Below are positions 36,101 to 44,144 of a stretch of 64,000 nt of DNA, in pieces. Positions within the stretch are counted from its first letter, which is position 1. Every line of letters starts with the position of its first letter. The notes beneath the pieces were generated by a model. That model was not told the origin of the DNA, did no database searches, and saw only the letters and a program-made list of their open reading frames with translations. A program made the translations under genes and the position numbers. Source of the DNA: Thioploca sp. (GTDB lineage Bacteria > Pseudomonadota > Gammaproteobacteria > Beggiatoales > Beggiatoaceae); NCBI GenBank assembly GCA_012032555.1, contig JAAUSR010000001.1, positions 1 to 64,000 on the forward strand. Direction: 5' to 3'.

Positions 36101-36256
36101 TCCGGCATAAGCATCCAAACTCCCTTTTAACAAGACACCATTTTGACCGATATCATATAAAAAATTTTCTCCATCAATAAGTTGTAAAGCAAAACTCACT
36201 GGCGATAGGAGCCATCCGAACAAGATAATGACTTTCAGCCAATCCAGTTTGATCAT
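33182..36256 (-). CDS. Large secreted PKD / PPC-domain surface protein
   Basis: A 1024-aa exported protein, signal peptide ~1-24. Domains in order: a beta-sandwich N-terminal region (~25-240); a PPC-like domain (~265-360, IRMAANFNAYLYLFQDKAG); PKD ~375-455 (CWQFGDGSSLL); a second PPC-like domain (~465-570, TMSSEQFEGSLYLYDEYY); PKD ~585-665 (FRWQFGDNSSG); PKD ~675-755 (YLWDFGDGEVA); then two related ~115-residue C-terminal repeats beginning RPQVLLAGFDP and LQPQVLAAGFDP. No protease or hydrolase motif is visible, so it is probably an adhesive or structural surface protein. Operon-like with the GspC/PilP-like gene. Confidence 0.8.
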   Translation of the reverse strand: MIKLDWLKVIILFGWLLSPVSFALQLIDGENFLYDIGQNGVLLKGSLDAYAGMYQLRVNGTNYVGQVTGLSVDGREVYYGTFTEPGSGLEIERRVYVSKTQNFARFSEILRNPSDSSLNTTVEIFGKLGSGSHTVTVADQGHFLMTNDTAGSKPVLLHYHSQVNNPIAATHALIGNQLSWIYSVTVPAQAQVRLIYFVAQTQDVAAAHRIATFIYGNPTALYENIDAAAREQLINFKPPKPIPRDEGESIPMPFLNLDELRTGALAETDPWSHQRSATLADTYAVNLESGETVTIRMAANFNAYLYLFQDKAGEELLAANDDSAVNTTNAEIIFTADHKATYYLEATAHNQREYGRYSLALLKGAINQPPQAHALEFELSQLTAPATVTFTDFSLDPDGEIAERCWQFGDGSSLLCNTEPNITHAYEQAGRYSVGLTVRDNEGAYAYHNELVAISWTPPGPGVVLPVGNTISGELAAADSRSRTRSSAFADQYRITAVTAGQELIVTMSSEQFEGSLYLYDEYYQRLHRNDNRNGNHQVELRYTPTNDGDLLLEATAFKDNTLGKYDLTLALVSPTTLPQLLIESSPALDNPLQNLFIARLPESFQATLFRWQFGDNSSGVSTDQAIVSHRYSREGNMTVTVTAVNADNQSVQSSKTFMLNKQSVTPQALFRVTPLFGQKPLRVFFNNESTFNSLLAQEPLRYLWDFGDGEVATDANPAHTFQLGGTYHVILQAFSDQQPAAYSVPITVIDRHSIDIPITGIVRERPQVLLAGFDPMLVDVLDTEVKIFAIVRPGKTPLQTVRFLQNGSDFQMIMQQIATYANGDQHYETVLTFQPGSFPVLTLSNLLGDQAGQYRIQAIDQAGQFHTFPNVEFGNNPPLAIVSQSLNIEPLHQVGVRRLQPQVLAAGFDPSLLYLNDTLPSLNYVGDNQVTIKAIVREGLSPLQSVTFQTNQGDWQLPMHLQEILPNGDKLYVLNYTYPYDQFEKGTLSNLFGEQPNQFTVVVIDQALQTHRFPQVKIGNFSR

Positions 36257-36562
36257 AAAAAATCTCCAAGTTATGGAATGATAAATAAGTTACATTTTAT
36301 AGCGAATGTCAACACGGCAAAAGAGTAAGGTGAATTATTCTATTAATAGATCATTTAGAAATGAGGAACCACTCATTCCAGAATCTATAAAGTGAGGTAT
36401 TAACTAGCCATTAAAATTTTTATTACCGTTTGAAAGTTACTTGATACCTTTCGTCTATTTATGGCTAAATAATATTTAATAGTTATATAGAATTTTAAGT
36501 GTATACTTTTATTGGTATACAACAGTCCACTTAACCCAGACCAAATGGTTAAGTGTTATTAA

Positions 36563-36664
36563 AAGAACAGGTAGGGATTTGCTAAAAAGCAGAGATATTC
36601 TTACTGCTTCTTTTTTTCTCAACTATGATTTGATTGACCATTAAGCCTTTCATAGTAAAAGGAG
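36563..36664 (+). promoter_or_regulatory. Structured 5' leader of secreted paralogue 1
   Basis: AGGTAGGGATTTGCT (36569-36583) is followed by a terminator-like stem AAGCAG/CTGCTT (36587-36592, 36604-36609) with seven T, then CTATGA/TCATAG (36623-36628, 36650-36655) just before the ribosome-binding site. The same order of elements recurs ahead of the two downstream paralogues. Candidate cis-acting RNA. Confidence 0.5.
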
Positions 36665-36667
36665 AAA

Positions 36668-37762
36668 GTGATGAAAAAAACTAGTCTATTGCTGGCAATT
36701 GGTGCATTGTTATATGGTGCATCAGGTAGTTATGCCCTTGCTGATATATATCCCGGGATGTCAGATGATGAAATAAATGCGGTTCTCAAAGAACATGGCA
36801 TTTCTCTTGAACAACCCGATTCCATAACCGGTTCTGGTGAGGAAGAAAATGCAATTACCCCCTCTGATGTAGATCAAGCCCTAGCTCTACCATCCTATGT
36901 GAGTGTAGATGATTCTAATCCAGTGCATACAACTGGAGCATGTGATCCTCCCCCTCCTTCTAGTTATAGTGTGACTGGATGGGATATGGCTACCTATATG
37001 GGTCCTTTTCCTGTAACTGCGAATACTGCTCCACCATCACCTCCAACGACGTGGACGCCAGGCATTAACCCAACAGGAAAAGCTGTATCCGATGGATGGA
37101 TGTTAGTTGAAACGGGTGATACTTGGAATAAATACTGGACTATAATCACAGATCCAGGCGTAACTGTATTCAGTATTGAAATTGATGCTTGGCATAACAC
37201 GAATGGTTCTGGCAAACATGCTGTTTTTGATATAATTCATGGCTCAATAGTGACCCCAGGTTCTGCAGATGGGTACCCTTTTACTAAGAAACAACCTCCC
37301 AATTGGCCAGCAGATACCCAGGTTGTTTACAGTACTCCTGTGTTAGGAGGAGTGCCAAGTGGTGACCTCTATGGCGTTATGACGATCAATTTCCCTTCAG
37401 GATTTTCAGGGGCTGCTACAGCGCCTATTGGTGGCCAGTTAATGTTCCGAGCTGATACTGATTGCATGCCCGTTAATCAAGGTGAAGTCCTCTCTTATAA
37501 TCCTGATACTGGCGATTTGGCTATGAATATTATCGCAGACAAGGATGGCTTAGCGGCGATTATGCAAAAATGCGGTGATGATGTTAATATGGTAGCAGGT
37601 CCTTTTGATTTAACCGGTTATAATGACAATACCGTTACGACTTCCCTTCAACTTAAACCAGATTGTTGTTATAGTTTAGAGGATTTAGATTCCTCACGTA
37701 ACGTGCCTATTTCAGGTATAGGTGTAATCACTAACGCCAACAATGAACTTTGCCCGGGCTAA
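36668..37762 (+). CDS. Secreted protein, tandem paralogue 1 of 3
   Basis: A 364-aa exported protein. ATG 36668 has AAGGAGAAAG upstream; signal peptide ~1-24 (MKKTSLLLAIGALLYGASGS). Conserved with the next two genes: a GW-x-L...DTWN-x2-W motif (~150), ADTDCMPV (~275), and the strongly conserved GLAAIMQKCGDDV then VAGPFDLTG and DCCYSLEDLD near the C-terminus. The paired cysteines suggest disulfides in the periplasm or outside the cell. It lacks the FDIGGKRPS segment seen in paralogue 2. Not a family I recognise. It is followed by its own terminator. Confidence 0.75.
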   Translation: MMKKTSLLLAIGALLYGASGSYALADIYPGMSDDEINAVLKEHGISLEQPDSITGSGEEENAITPSDVDQALALPSYVSVDDSNPVHTTGACDPPPPSSYSVTGWDMATYMGPFPVTANTAPPSPPTTWTPGINPTGKAVSDGWMLVETGDTWNKYWTIITDPGVTVFSIEIDAWHNTNGSGKHAVFDIIHGSIVTPGSADGYPFTKKQPPNWPADTQVVYSTPVLGGVPSGDLYGVMTINFPSGFSGAATAPIGGQLMFRADTDCMPVNQGEVLSYNPDTGDLAMNIIADKDGLAAIMQKCGDDVNMVAGPFDLTGYNDNTVTTSLQLKPDCCYSLEDLDSSRNVPISGIGVITNANNELCPG

Positions 37763-37831
37763 TTTAAAATAGCTCATATCATTCCTAAATTAACTCAATA
37801 ATAGTTTCTTCCTCTCTAACTGAAAGATAAA

Positions 37832-37865
37832 AGAGCAACTGTTATGATAATAGTTGCTCTTTTTT
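37832..37865 (+). terminator. Rho-independent terminator after paralogue 1
   Basis: AGAGCAACT (37832-37840) pairs perfectly with AGTTGCTCT (37852-37860), followed by five T. Confidence 0.92.
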
Positions 37866-38040
37866 AGTTTCTGTTCATGAGTAACCTATTTAAAATAGGT
37901 GAGTTAATTTGTATATCCGGTTTTATTACGGTAAAATATATTTTGTAGTTTACTCAAATTAAGATAAACCTAACCAAAGCAATCTTAACAAAGTAGTTAA
38001 CTACATTGGTTGAGAATGTCATTTCATTTTCAATTCAGGG

Positions 38041-38150
38041 AAAGAAGAATTAGGTAGGAATTTGCTTAATCTCAAGTAAACCATTTCTTGCTTGTTTCTT
38101 CAAACTATGTATTAACTGACCCTATGATTGATCATAGTTGTAAGGAAAAG
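38041..38150 (+). promoter_or_regulatory. Structured 5' leader of secreted paralogue 2
   Basis: AGGTAGGAATTTGCT (38052-38066), a seven-pair stem CAAGTAA/TTGCTTG (38073-38079, 38088-38094) followed by TTTCTT, then a palindrome CTATGATTGATCATAG (38122-38137) and AAGGAAAAG. Closely similar in sequence to the leader of paralogue 3. Confidence 0.5.
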
Positions 38151-38153
38151 ATA

Positions 38154-39341
38154 ATGAAAAAAACTAGTCTATTGCTAGCTATAAGCGCCTCGTTATACGG
38201 TACTTATGCCCTCGCTGAGGACCAGCTATATGCAGGAATGCCAACCGCAGCGGTCGAGAGCTTTCTGGACAAAATGGATATTTCAGAAGAGCCACCTGAG
38301 GGAATGTCAGAAAACGCCCCTGATCCAGGACTTGCTTCATTTATGGGTCTTGATCCCGCCCAAAGATTACCTAATAATATTGCTGTAGATAGTAGTAACG
38401 CCATTTATCTGCCCAAAATGTGTCCGGAATCATTCGCCGTAAATGGATATGAAATGGCGAAATTTCCGGTGACAGTGACTTTTGGAGATGAAACTCAAGA
38501 AACACAGTGGTGGACAGCCGGTACCGGTACCAAGGGATATGTTGCCGGAACGGGATGGTTACTCGCTCAAAAAGATGACACTTGGAACCATCGATGGACA
38601 CTTTTTACCAATACCGGTGTATCTATAAAACAAATTGTGCTCAAACCTTTAGAAAGAAAAGCATCGGGGGATAATCCCGGGGAGAAAAGAGTATATACCT
38701 TTGATATCGGTGGAAAACGGCCTAGTGCGCCGGCGCCAGCTGCACCTGAACATACCCCAGGGTCTGCCAGAGGTCAATTTGTTAAACAAACTCTTCCTAC
38801 CGCACCATCACCGATTTTCACAGCAACCTATACTGACCCCGTATACACAGTTACTCACGATACTGATCCACAAACGAATAATGCGCCACTCGATGGCAAC
38901 ACGATTCCACTCAATGAAGCACCCAAGTTATCCAACAATTATCGTAAGCCGACACATGATCTTTACGGAACGTTGACCATTGATTTCCCAACGCCGGTGG
39001 GTGGGACGACTCCAATAGAAGCGATTGATTTTGCTTACATAGCGGATACTGATTGCGTGTTACCGGTTAGAGAGGGTAAAGTGGTCTCTTATGATCCCCA
39101 AACCAATACCTTGGTTATGAAGATTTTGGCAGAAAATGGTGGGTTAGCTGCTATTATGCAAAGATGTGGCGCTAACGTTAGTACCGTTGCTGGTCCTTTC
39201 GATTTAACCGGGGATGATACCATTACTGCCTCACTTCAACTTCAAAGCGATTGTTGTTATAGTTTGATGAACGTCGATACTTTAGAGACGGTTAAACTTC
39301 TGAAAGTGAATACCAATGCTGATAATGAATACTGCCCCTAA
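38154..39341 (+). CDS. Secreted protein, tandem paralogue 2 of 3
   Basis: A 395-aa exported protein starting at ATG 38154 (MKKTSLLLAISASLYGTYAL), with AAGGAAAAG upstream; the frame is open further 5' but only through the leader. Shared motifs with its neighbours: FAVNGYEMAKFPVTV, GWLLAQKDDTWNHRW, TFDIGGKRPSAP, EHTPGSARGQF, THDLYGTLTIDFP, ADTDCVLPV, GLAAIMQRCG and CCYSL. Longest of the three. Function unknown. It sits between two intrinsic terminators, so it is its own transcription unit. Confidence 0.75.
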   Translation: MKKTSLLLAISASLYGTYALAEDQLYAGMPTAAVESFLDKMDISEEPPEGMSENAPDPGLASFMGLDPAQRLPNNIAVDSSNAIYLPKMCPESFAVNGYEMAKFPVTVTFGDETQETQWWTAGTGTKGYVAGTGWLLAQKDDTWNHRWTLFTNTGVSIKQIVLKPLERKASGDNPGEKRVYTFDIGGKRPSAPAPAAPEHTPGSARGQFVKQTLPTAPSPIFTATYTDPVYTVTHDTDPQTNNAPLDGNTIPLNEAPKLSNNYRKPTHDLYGTLTIDFPTPVGGTTPIEAIDFAYIADTDCVLPVREGKVVSYDPQTNTLVMKILAENGGLAAIMQRCGANVSTVAGPFDLTGDDTITASLQLQSDCCYSLMNVDTLETVKLLKVNTNADNEYCP

Positions 39342-39378
39342 TAACTCAAAAAAACGATATTAATTAATAACTAACTAT

Positions 39379-39420
39379 AGAGTAATGGTGATCGCGGTTA
39401 AAAAAACCATTGCTCTTTTT
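39379..39420 (+). terminator. Rho-independent terminator after paralogue 2
   Basis: AGAGTAATGGT (39379-39389) pairs with ACCATTGCTCT (39406-39416) with one G-U pair, followed by a T-run. Confidence 0.88.
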
Positions 39421-39610
39421 TAATTTCTGCTCACCAAATAAGTAGAAAATAAATTAATTTTATAAAGAGTAGATTTAAGTTGTAAAATATATTTTTTTAC
39501 AGTATACTATTTATTAGTTTAATGATAATACATTAAAGTGAGCTTAACCAAAGCCACCTCAATAAGTCGTTAACTATTTAAGTTGAGAATGTGATTTCAT
39601 TTTCAACTCA

Positions 39611-39718
39611 GGAAAGAAGAATGGGTAGGAATTTGCTTAATCCAAGGCAAGCCATTTCTTGCTTTTTTCTTCAGGCTATGTATTGACTGACCTATGATTG
39701 ATCATAGTTATAAGGAGA
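39611..39718 (+). promoter_or_regulatory. Structured 5' leader of secreted paralogue 3
   Basis: GGGTAGGAATTTGCT (39623-39637), stem AGGCAAG/CTTGCTT with loop CCATTT followed by TTTTCTT, then CTATGATTGATCATAG (39692-39707) and AAGGAGA. The stem plus T-run is a good intrinsic terminator lying upstream of the start codon, so attenuation is plausible. Confidence 0.55.
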
Positions 39719-39724
39719 ACCCTC

Positions 39725-40809
39725 ATGAAAAAACGAGTCTAGTGCTGGCTATCAGTGCGTTATTGTATGGTACTTCAAGTGTTTATGTTCTTGCTGAAGA
39801 TGAATTATTTCTTCCAGGTATATTTGCAGAAGATGGTGAAGGCCCTATCGATGATAGCCTTAACTTACCTGCAGGTTTTGACGAAGCCCAACCTTTACCT
39901 GGAAATGTTGCCATAAGTAATGATAATCCAATAGACCGGGATAGTATTAGGATGTGTAATCCATCATTCGCAGTAAATGGGGCTGCAATGGCCGAATTTC
40001 CGGTAACGGTCAATGATGGTTTAGGTGTTTGGAACGGAAGTACCGTTACAGGACCTGGTTGGACATTAGAACTACCACCAGCAGATTCCTGGAACTCTGC
40101 ATGGAAATTGACTGTAGATCCGGGAACAGTTATAACAAGTATTCTACTTGAACCTTTCCTGAGACAGGCACCAGATGGAAAATGGTATGCTTTTGATGTG
40201 GGTGGAAAACGGCCCAGTTACCCGGCAGAACGTTCACTTTATGAACATACTCCAGATGCGGCTAGAGGACAGTTTATTGTAAAAAGACCTAGTGGTTCAC
40301 TACCCAAGTTCACCGCAGCTTACAGTGGTCCAGTGTATACTAAAAAGCATGATGATAATGTACTTGGTAGTGCCTTTGTTACTCCTGGCGATAGTACTGC
40401 TATTCAACTCACTCCAGCCTTCGGTGGTACTGGCCCTGTTAAGGCTGCTGACCGTATACCAACACACGATCTTTACAGTACCTTAAAAATTGAATTTCCT
40501 GACGGTCTCACCGGTGATGTAGAAATAGATCCGAGTTTTGGTTTTGTAACCGATACCGATTGCTTACCGGTTAGTAGAGTAGAAATCGATTCTTATGAGA
40601 ATGGTATTCTCAACTTCAATTTAGCCGGTGATGGTGCGGTAGTGATTGTAAAAGATGGCAACCCAACTGACTTAAGATTCGAAGTAAGTCTTGACGATGG
40701 TGTAAAAACTTTCAGTGAGCCACTCTCTCCTCAAGCGGGTTCCTGCTATTATATGATGGATGAAAATACCGGAGACGAAATGACAGACACTTATTGTGCA
40801 CCTAACTAA
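39725..40809 (+). CDS. Secreted protein, tandem paralogue 3 of 3 (start region frameshifted)
   Basis: Third copy of the family: FAVNGAAMAEFPVTV, GWTLELPPADSWNSAW, AFDVGGKRPSYP, EHTPDAARGQF, THDLYSTLKIEFP, TDTDCLPV. The C-terminal third has diverged and lacks the GLAAIMQ-CG and DCC motifs, though a cysteine pair remains. The expected start ATG 39725 (AAGGAG upstream) is followed by six A, where copies 1 and 2 have seven, so the signal peptide is out of frame; the intact frame instead begins at ATG 39694 inside the leader palindrome (MIDHSYKENPHEKTSL). Either one base is missing from the sequence, or this copy is off through slippage. Confidence 0.7.
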
Positions 40810-40840
40810 AAGCACATAGCAACTGATTAATAACGAGCGG

Positions 40841-40881
40841 AGCAACTGTTATCTGCTGAAGGGGATGACAGTTGCTTTTTT
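40841..40881 (+). terminator. Rho-independent terminator after paralogue 3
   Basis: AGCAACTGT (40841-40849) pairs with ACAGTTGCT (40868-40876), followed by six T. The stem is nearly the same as that of the terminator after paralogue 1. Confidence 0.88.
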
Positions 40882-40947
40882 GTATTTTGTCGGTGAAAAA
40901 GCTTGAATTTTTTATCAACCCTAGTTACAATACCGCGCTTTAAATGC

Positions 40948-41023
40948 GGGCCGTTAGCTCAGTCGGTAGAGCACCGGACTTTTAATCCGTTGGTCGTGCG
41001 TTCGAACCGCACACGGCCCACCA
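40948..41023 (+). tRNA. tRNA-Lys (TTT)
   Basis: A 76-nt tRNA with encoded CCA: acceptor GGGCCGT/ACGGCCC, D-loop AGCTCAGTCGGTAGAGC, anticodon loop CTTTTAA giving TTT, and T-arm TGCG-TTCGAAC-CGCA. Confidence 0.96.
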
Positions 41024-41642
41024 AATTTTCCTAGTTTTTCTTCATCTGGCCGCTATTATCCCTGACCGGGTAAATGATGTTATCACTATTCAACTATGGT
41101 GGGATTCATTGCGTCCTTCCTGTCTAATTGTGTTGTTAATTCTAATATAAGAACAAATTACCAATACTGGCTTGTTTTTCGGTACGATAACGCCGAGTTA
41201 CCGAATTAAATTTTAGCAAAAAATCATAGATTAAACTCGTGAGCTATCATGTGTATTTTTGTCACATTTCTTTGTCACAATGTCCTAAAGGGTATGGCAC
41301 ATTTTAATCATAAAAGATAATATTATTAACTAAACTGTGGTTAACCAAATGTTGACCTCAATGAAATGTCAAATTAAAGTAGTGGTAAACTGATTTCGTC
41401 ACTTGTTAATAGATTGTTACCTAATGGAAAGCAATTAGTGCTATGTAACCCAATTTGGCAAATGGTATGGGTGATCATTTTATTAATGATAATTTGGCTC
41501 TGATCAAAGAGAAACGACGGCTCAACTGGTGTCTACAGTTGGAATAGTTTAGTCATGCCAATGTCACTGGTAAAGGAACTGGTTTCTATACAGTTAAAAA
41601 AGGCAAGCGAAATACTTCGGTTTCCCTTGGAGAAAGCAAAAC
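41024..41642. other. 619-bp intergenic without a recognised gene
   Basis: AT-rich; no frame of coding character and no RNA family recognised. Promoter of the REC-PAS-PAS-GGDEF gene is expected in its 3' part, and CTTGGAGAAAG directly before 41643 is its ribosome-binding site. Confidence 0.45.
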
Positions 41643-43319
41643 ATGTTGAGTGAAAACCAACCACCACCCCTCGTGCTAGTCGTTGATGATGATGTTTTTA
41701 TGCGAGGTATGCTGCAAAACCTCCTTGAAGAACAGGGTTATCGTGTTACCGAAGCACAAAATGGTGTTAATGCCCTAGAAGAATTTCAACACTGTTACCC
41801 CGATTTGGTCTTAATGGACGCTGCTATGCCGGTTATGGATGGTTTCATGGCTTGTGCACAGTTAAAGCAATTAGAAACCGGCGCTGACATTCCGGTTATT
41901 ATGATTACCGCACTGGATGATGAACAATCGGTTAATAAAGCTTTTGAATCGGGCGCAACTGAATACATTACCAAACCGGTTCATTGGGCGGTGTTACGTC
42001 ATCGGGTAGAAATTATTCTCCATGCTCGACAATCGGCGGCGGCGTTGCAAGCGAGCGAAGCCCGATTTCGAGGTATCTTTGAGCAAGCCGCTATGGGTAT
42101 TGCTTTAATCACCATGACTGGGCAATTGATCCAAAGTAATCCCGCCGCTAAAAAAATGCTGGGCATTGAAGCAGCGGATTTACGCGGCAAATTGTTTAAC
42201 AAATTTTTTTACCCTTATGATACCGCAGTAGAAAGAGAGTTCTATCAACAATTGTTAGCGGGTGAACGTGACTATTATCAAATGGAAAAATATTTTTTCC
42301 GCAAAAATACCCCCATATCATGGGCACGACTCACCACCTCCCTAGTAAGAGAAGCGGATAATACGCCCCAATTTATCATTCAGATGATCGAGGATATTAC
42401 TGAACGTAAACGTGCTCAAGCTAAACAACGGTTAGCGGCTAAAGTATTTGAAACAACTTCGGATGGCATCATGATCACCAATGCTGAAGGTCACATCATT
42501 GATGTTAATCAAGCTTTTTTAGCATTAACGGGTTACAGTTATGATGAAGTACTCGATAAGAATCCCCGGATTTTACAATCAGGTCATCATGACCGGGTTT
42601 TTTATGAAGAAATGTGGGCAGCAACACGAGAAACCGGCCGTTGGCGAGGTGAAATTTGGAATCAACGTAAAAATGGAGAAGTTTATTCGAGTTGGATGTC
42701 AATGAGTGCCGTTCGGGGTGAACATAATGAAGTCACTCACTATGTTGCGGTATATTCTGATCTAAGTGCGCTCAAACAAGACGATCAACGCTTACGCTTA
42801 TTGACTCATTATGATTCCTTGACCGAACTACCTAACCGATTGTTATTTTACGAATACTTAACGAGAGCTTGTCGACAAGAAGAACGATTAGCTTTACTTT
42901 ATTTGGATTTAGATGATTTTAAACGAATTAACGAAAATTTTGGTTTTGATGTGGGTGATGATTTTATTAAAGTGATTGCTTATCGTCTCCAACAATGTAT
43001 TCGTGAAGGTGATACGGTTTCACGTTTAGAAGGTGACGAATTTGGCATTATTCTCTCACCAATACATCAAGATTATGATGTTCGTATCATTACGGAAAAA
43101 ATAATTACCCGTATCAGTGAACCGGCATCAATTAATGGACAGCTACCTCAAATTGATTGCAATATTGGTATTAGCTTTTACCCAGATGATCAAATGGCTT
43201 CCCAACATGAAAGTGTGGAAATCCTTATCCAACATGCTGATATGGCAATGTATCTTGCTAAAGAAGTCGGTATTAATACTTATCACATTTATTCGGAATC
43301 TGAAGAAGAAGGCGGTTGA
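41643..43319 (+). CDS. Response regulator REC-PAS-PAS-GGDEF
   Basis: A 558-aa cytoplasmic protein. REC ~10-125 (VVDDDVFMRG, phospho-Asp in LVLMDAAMPVMDG, Lys in YITKPVHW); PAS ~140-255; PAS ~265-380; GGDEF ~395-550 with LTELPNRLLF, LYLDLDDFKRIN and the active-site loop RLEGDEFGI. The loop reads EGDEF rather than GGDEF, so diguanylate cyclase activity may be weak or lost. No EAL domain. The phosphorylating kinase is not adjacent. It is the only GGDEF protein in a window with three class III cyclases. Confidence 0.9.
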   Translation: MLSENQPPPLVLVVDDDVFMRGMLQNLLEEQGYRVTEAQNGVNALEEFQHCYPDLVLMDAAMPVMDGFMACAQLKQLETGADIPVIMITALDDEQSVNKAFESGATEYITKPVHWAVLRHRVEIILHARQSAAALQASEARFRGIFEQAAMGIALITMTGQLIQSNPAAKKMLGIEAADLRGKLFNKFFYPYDTAVEREFYQQLLAGERDYYQMEKYFFRKNTPISWARLTTSLVREADNTPQFIIQMIEDITERKRAQAKQRLAAKVFETTSDGIMITNAEGHIIDVNQAFLALTGYSYDEVLDKNPRILQSGHHDRVFYEEMWAATRETGRWRGEIWNQRKNGEVYSSWMSMSAVRGEHNEVTHYVAVYSDLSALKQDDQRLRLLTHYDSLTELPNRLLFYEYLTRACRQEERLALLYLDLDDFKRINENFGFDVGDDFIKVIAYRLQQCIREGDTVSRLEGDEFGIILSPIHQDYDVRIITEKIITRISEPASINGQLPQIDCNIGISFYPDDQMASQHESVEILIQHADMAMYLAKEVGINTYHIYSESEEEGG

Positions 43320-43410
43320 TGCTTTTTTTATTACGATTAAGTTAGAGGTTGGCATGCAAACAACTATTTGGTTCCCTCTCCCGCTGGAAGAGGGGAATTT
43401 TTTCTTATTC

Positions 43411-43593
43411 CTATTTATCCGCCCCATCTTGATAATCCGTTGAATCTTGCTCAAAATGTTGTAGATCAGGTAAGTAACCTCAGCGAAAACGCTTGAACTT
43501 TAACAACCAAATTAATCCTACCAATCCGATACTCATTGAAAGAGCGCTTAACCATAAATGAAATCGGTTTATCAGTTGCGGGATGATAGCAGT
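43411..43593 (-). pseudogene. Possible broken small membrane-protein gene (CcoS-like position) after fixH
   Basis: Directly after the fixH stop, the same frame continues with a hydrophobic helix HLWLSALSMSIGLVGLIWLL and KFKRFR, a TGA, and then an acidic tail YLPDLQHFEQDSTDYQDGAD ending at 43411. A single helix with basic then acidic tail is what one expects of CcoS or a similar small cbb3-oxidase assembly protein, and position after ccoG-fixH fits. No good start codon is visible and the internal TGA breaks it, so I record it only as a possible remnant. Confidence 0.3.
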
Positions 43594-44091
43594 TCAGGAT
43601 GAGCTAATATATAATTTCTCGATCTTAATAGGTACTTGCAGTGATTTTAATAAGCGCCAATCATCTGCAGCTAATTCGACATACCAAGCCCCCGGTTTTA
43701 GATTCGGTAATGCGCCTCGGTAAAGCGCATTATCGATGCGTTCAAGTATAATACGGTTATCCAAATGGGCCCGGGTATGGTGACTCAGTTTGAGTTCAAT
43801 TTGGTTAGGCAAAACATAATCGGGTTTGGCACTCAGCGCTAAATAGATCAGCTTTGGATCGCGGTTAAAATCTAAAATAGCCTGCAAGCCGTGAAACCTA
43901 GCGGCTTGATCACGTGCGATAACTTGATTGATTTCCAATCCCTGTTTGTAATAATCGTCAACCACTAAACCATCATCTGAAGCGACGGCGAGATAAAGAG
44001 TGATTAAACCGCCTATGACCGCGACGGTTGGAAAAAATATCACTAACCAAACCAACGGCTCACGATACCAAGGTGGTTTTAAGGTTTTCAT
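43594..44091 (-). CDS. fixH: FixH family cbb3 oxidase assembly protein
   Basis: A 165-aa membrane protein with one N-terminal transmembrane helix (~13-37; WLVIFFPTVAVIGGLITLYL), then a DDGLVVDDYYKQGLEIN motif diagnostic of FixH and a periplasmic beta domain. FixH/CcoH helps assemble cbb3-type cytochrome oxidase. It lies 53 bp after ccoG on the same strand; the structural ccoNOQP genes are not in the window. Confidence 0.9.
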   Translation of the reverse strand: MKTLKPPWYREPLVWLVIFFPTVAVIGGLITLYLAVASDDGLVVDDYYKQGLEINQVIARDQAARFHGLQAILDFNRDPKLIYLALSAKPDYVLPNQIELKLSHHTRAHLDNRIILERIDNALYRGALPNLKPGAWYVELAADDWRLLKSLQVPIKIEKLYISSS

Positions 44092-44144
44092 TATTTGCTA
44101 TGATCCATTGTTGCTATAATCCCATATTCTAGTCAATTAGGGTG

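Noticed and set aside
36563-39718. GEMM (c-di-GMP) riboswitch ahead of the secreted paralogues
   Set aside because: The conserved block GGTAGGAATTTGCT lacks the GEMM core sequences, so no known class is assigned.
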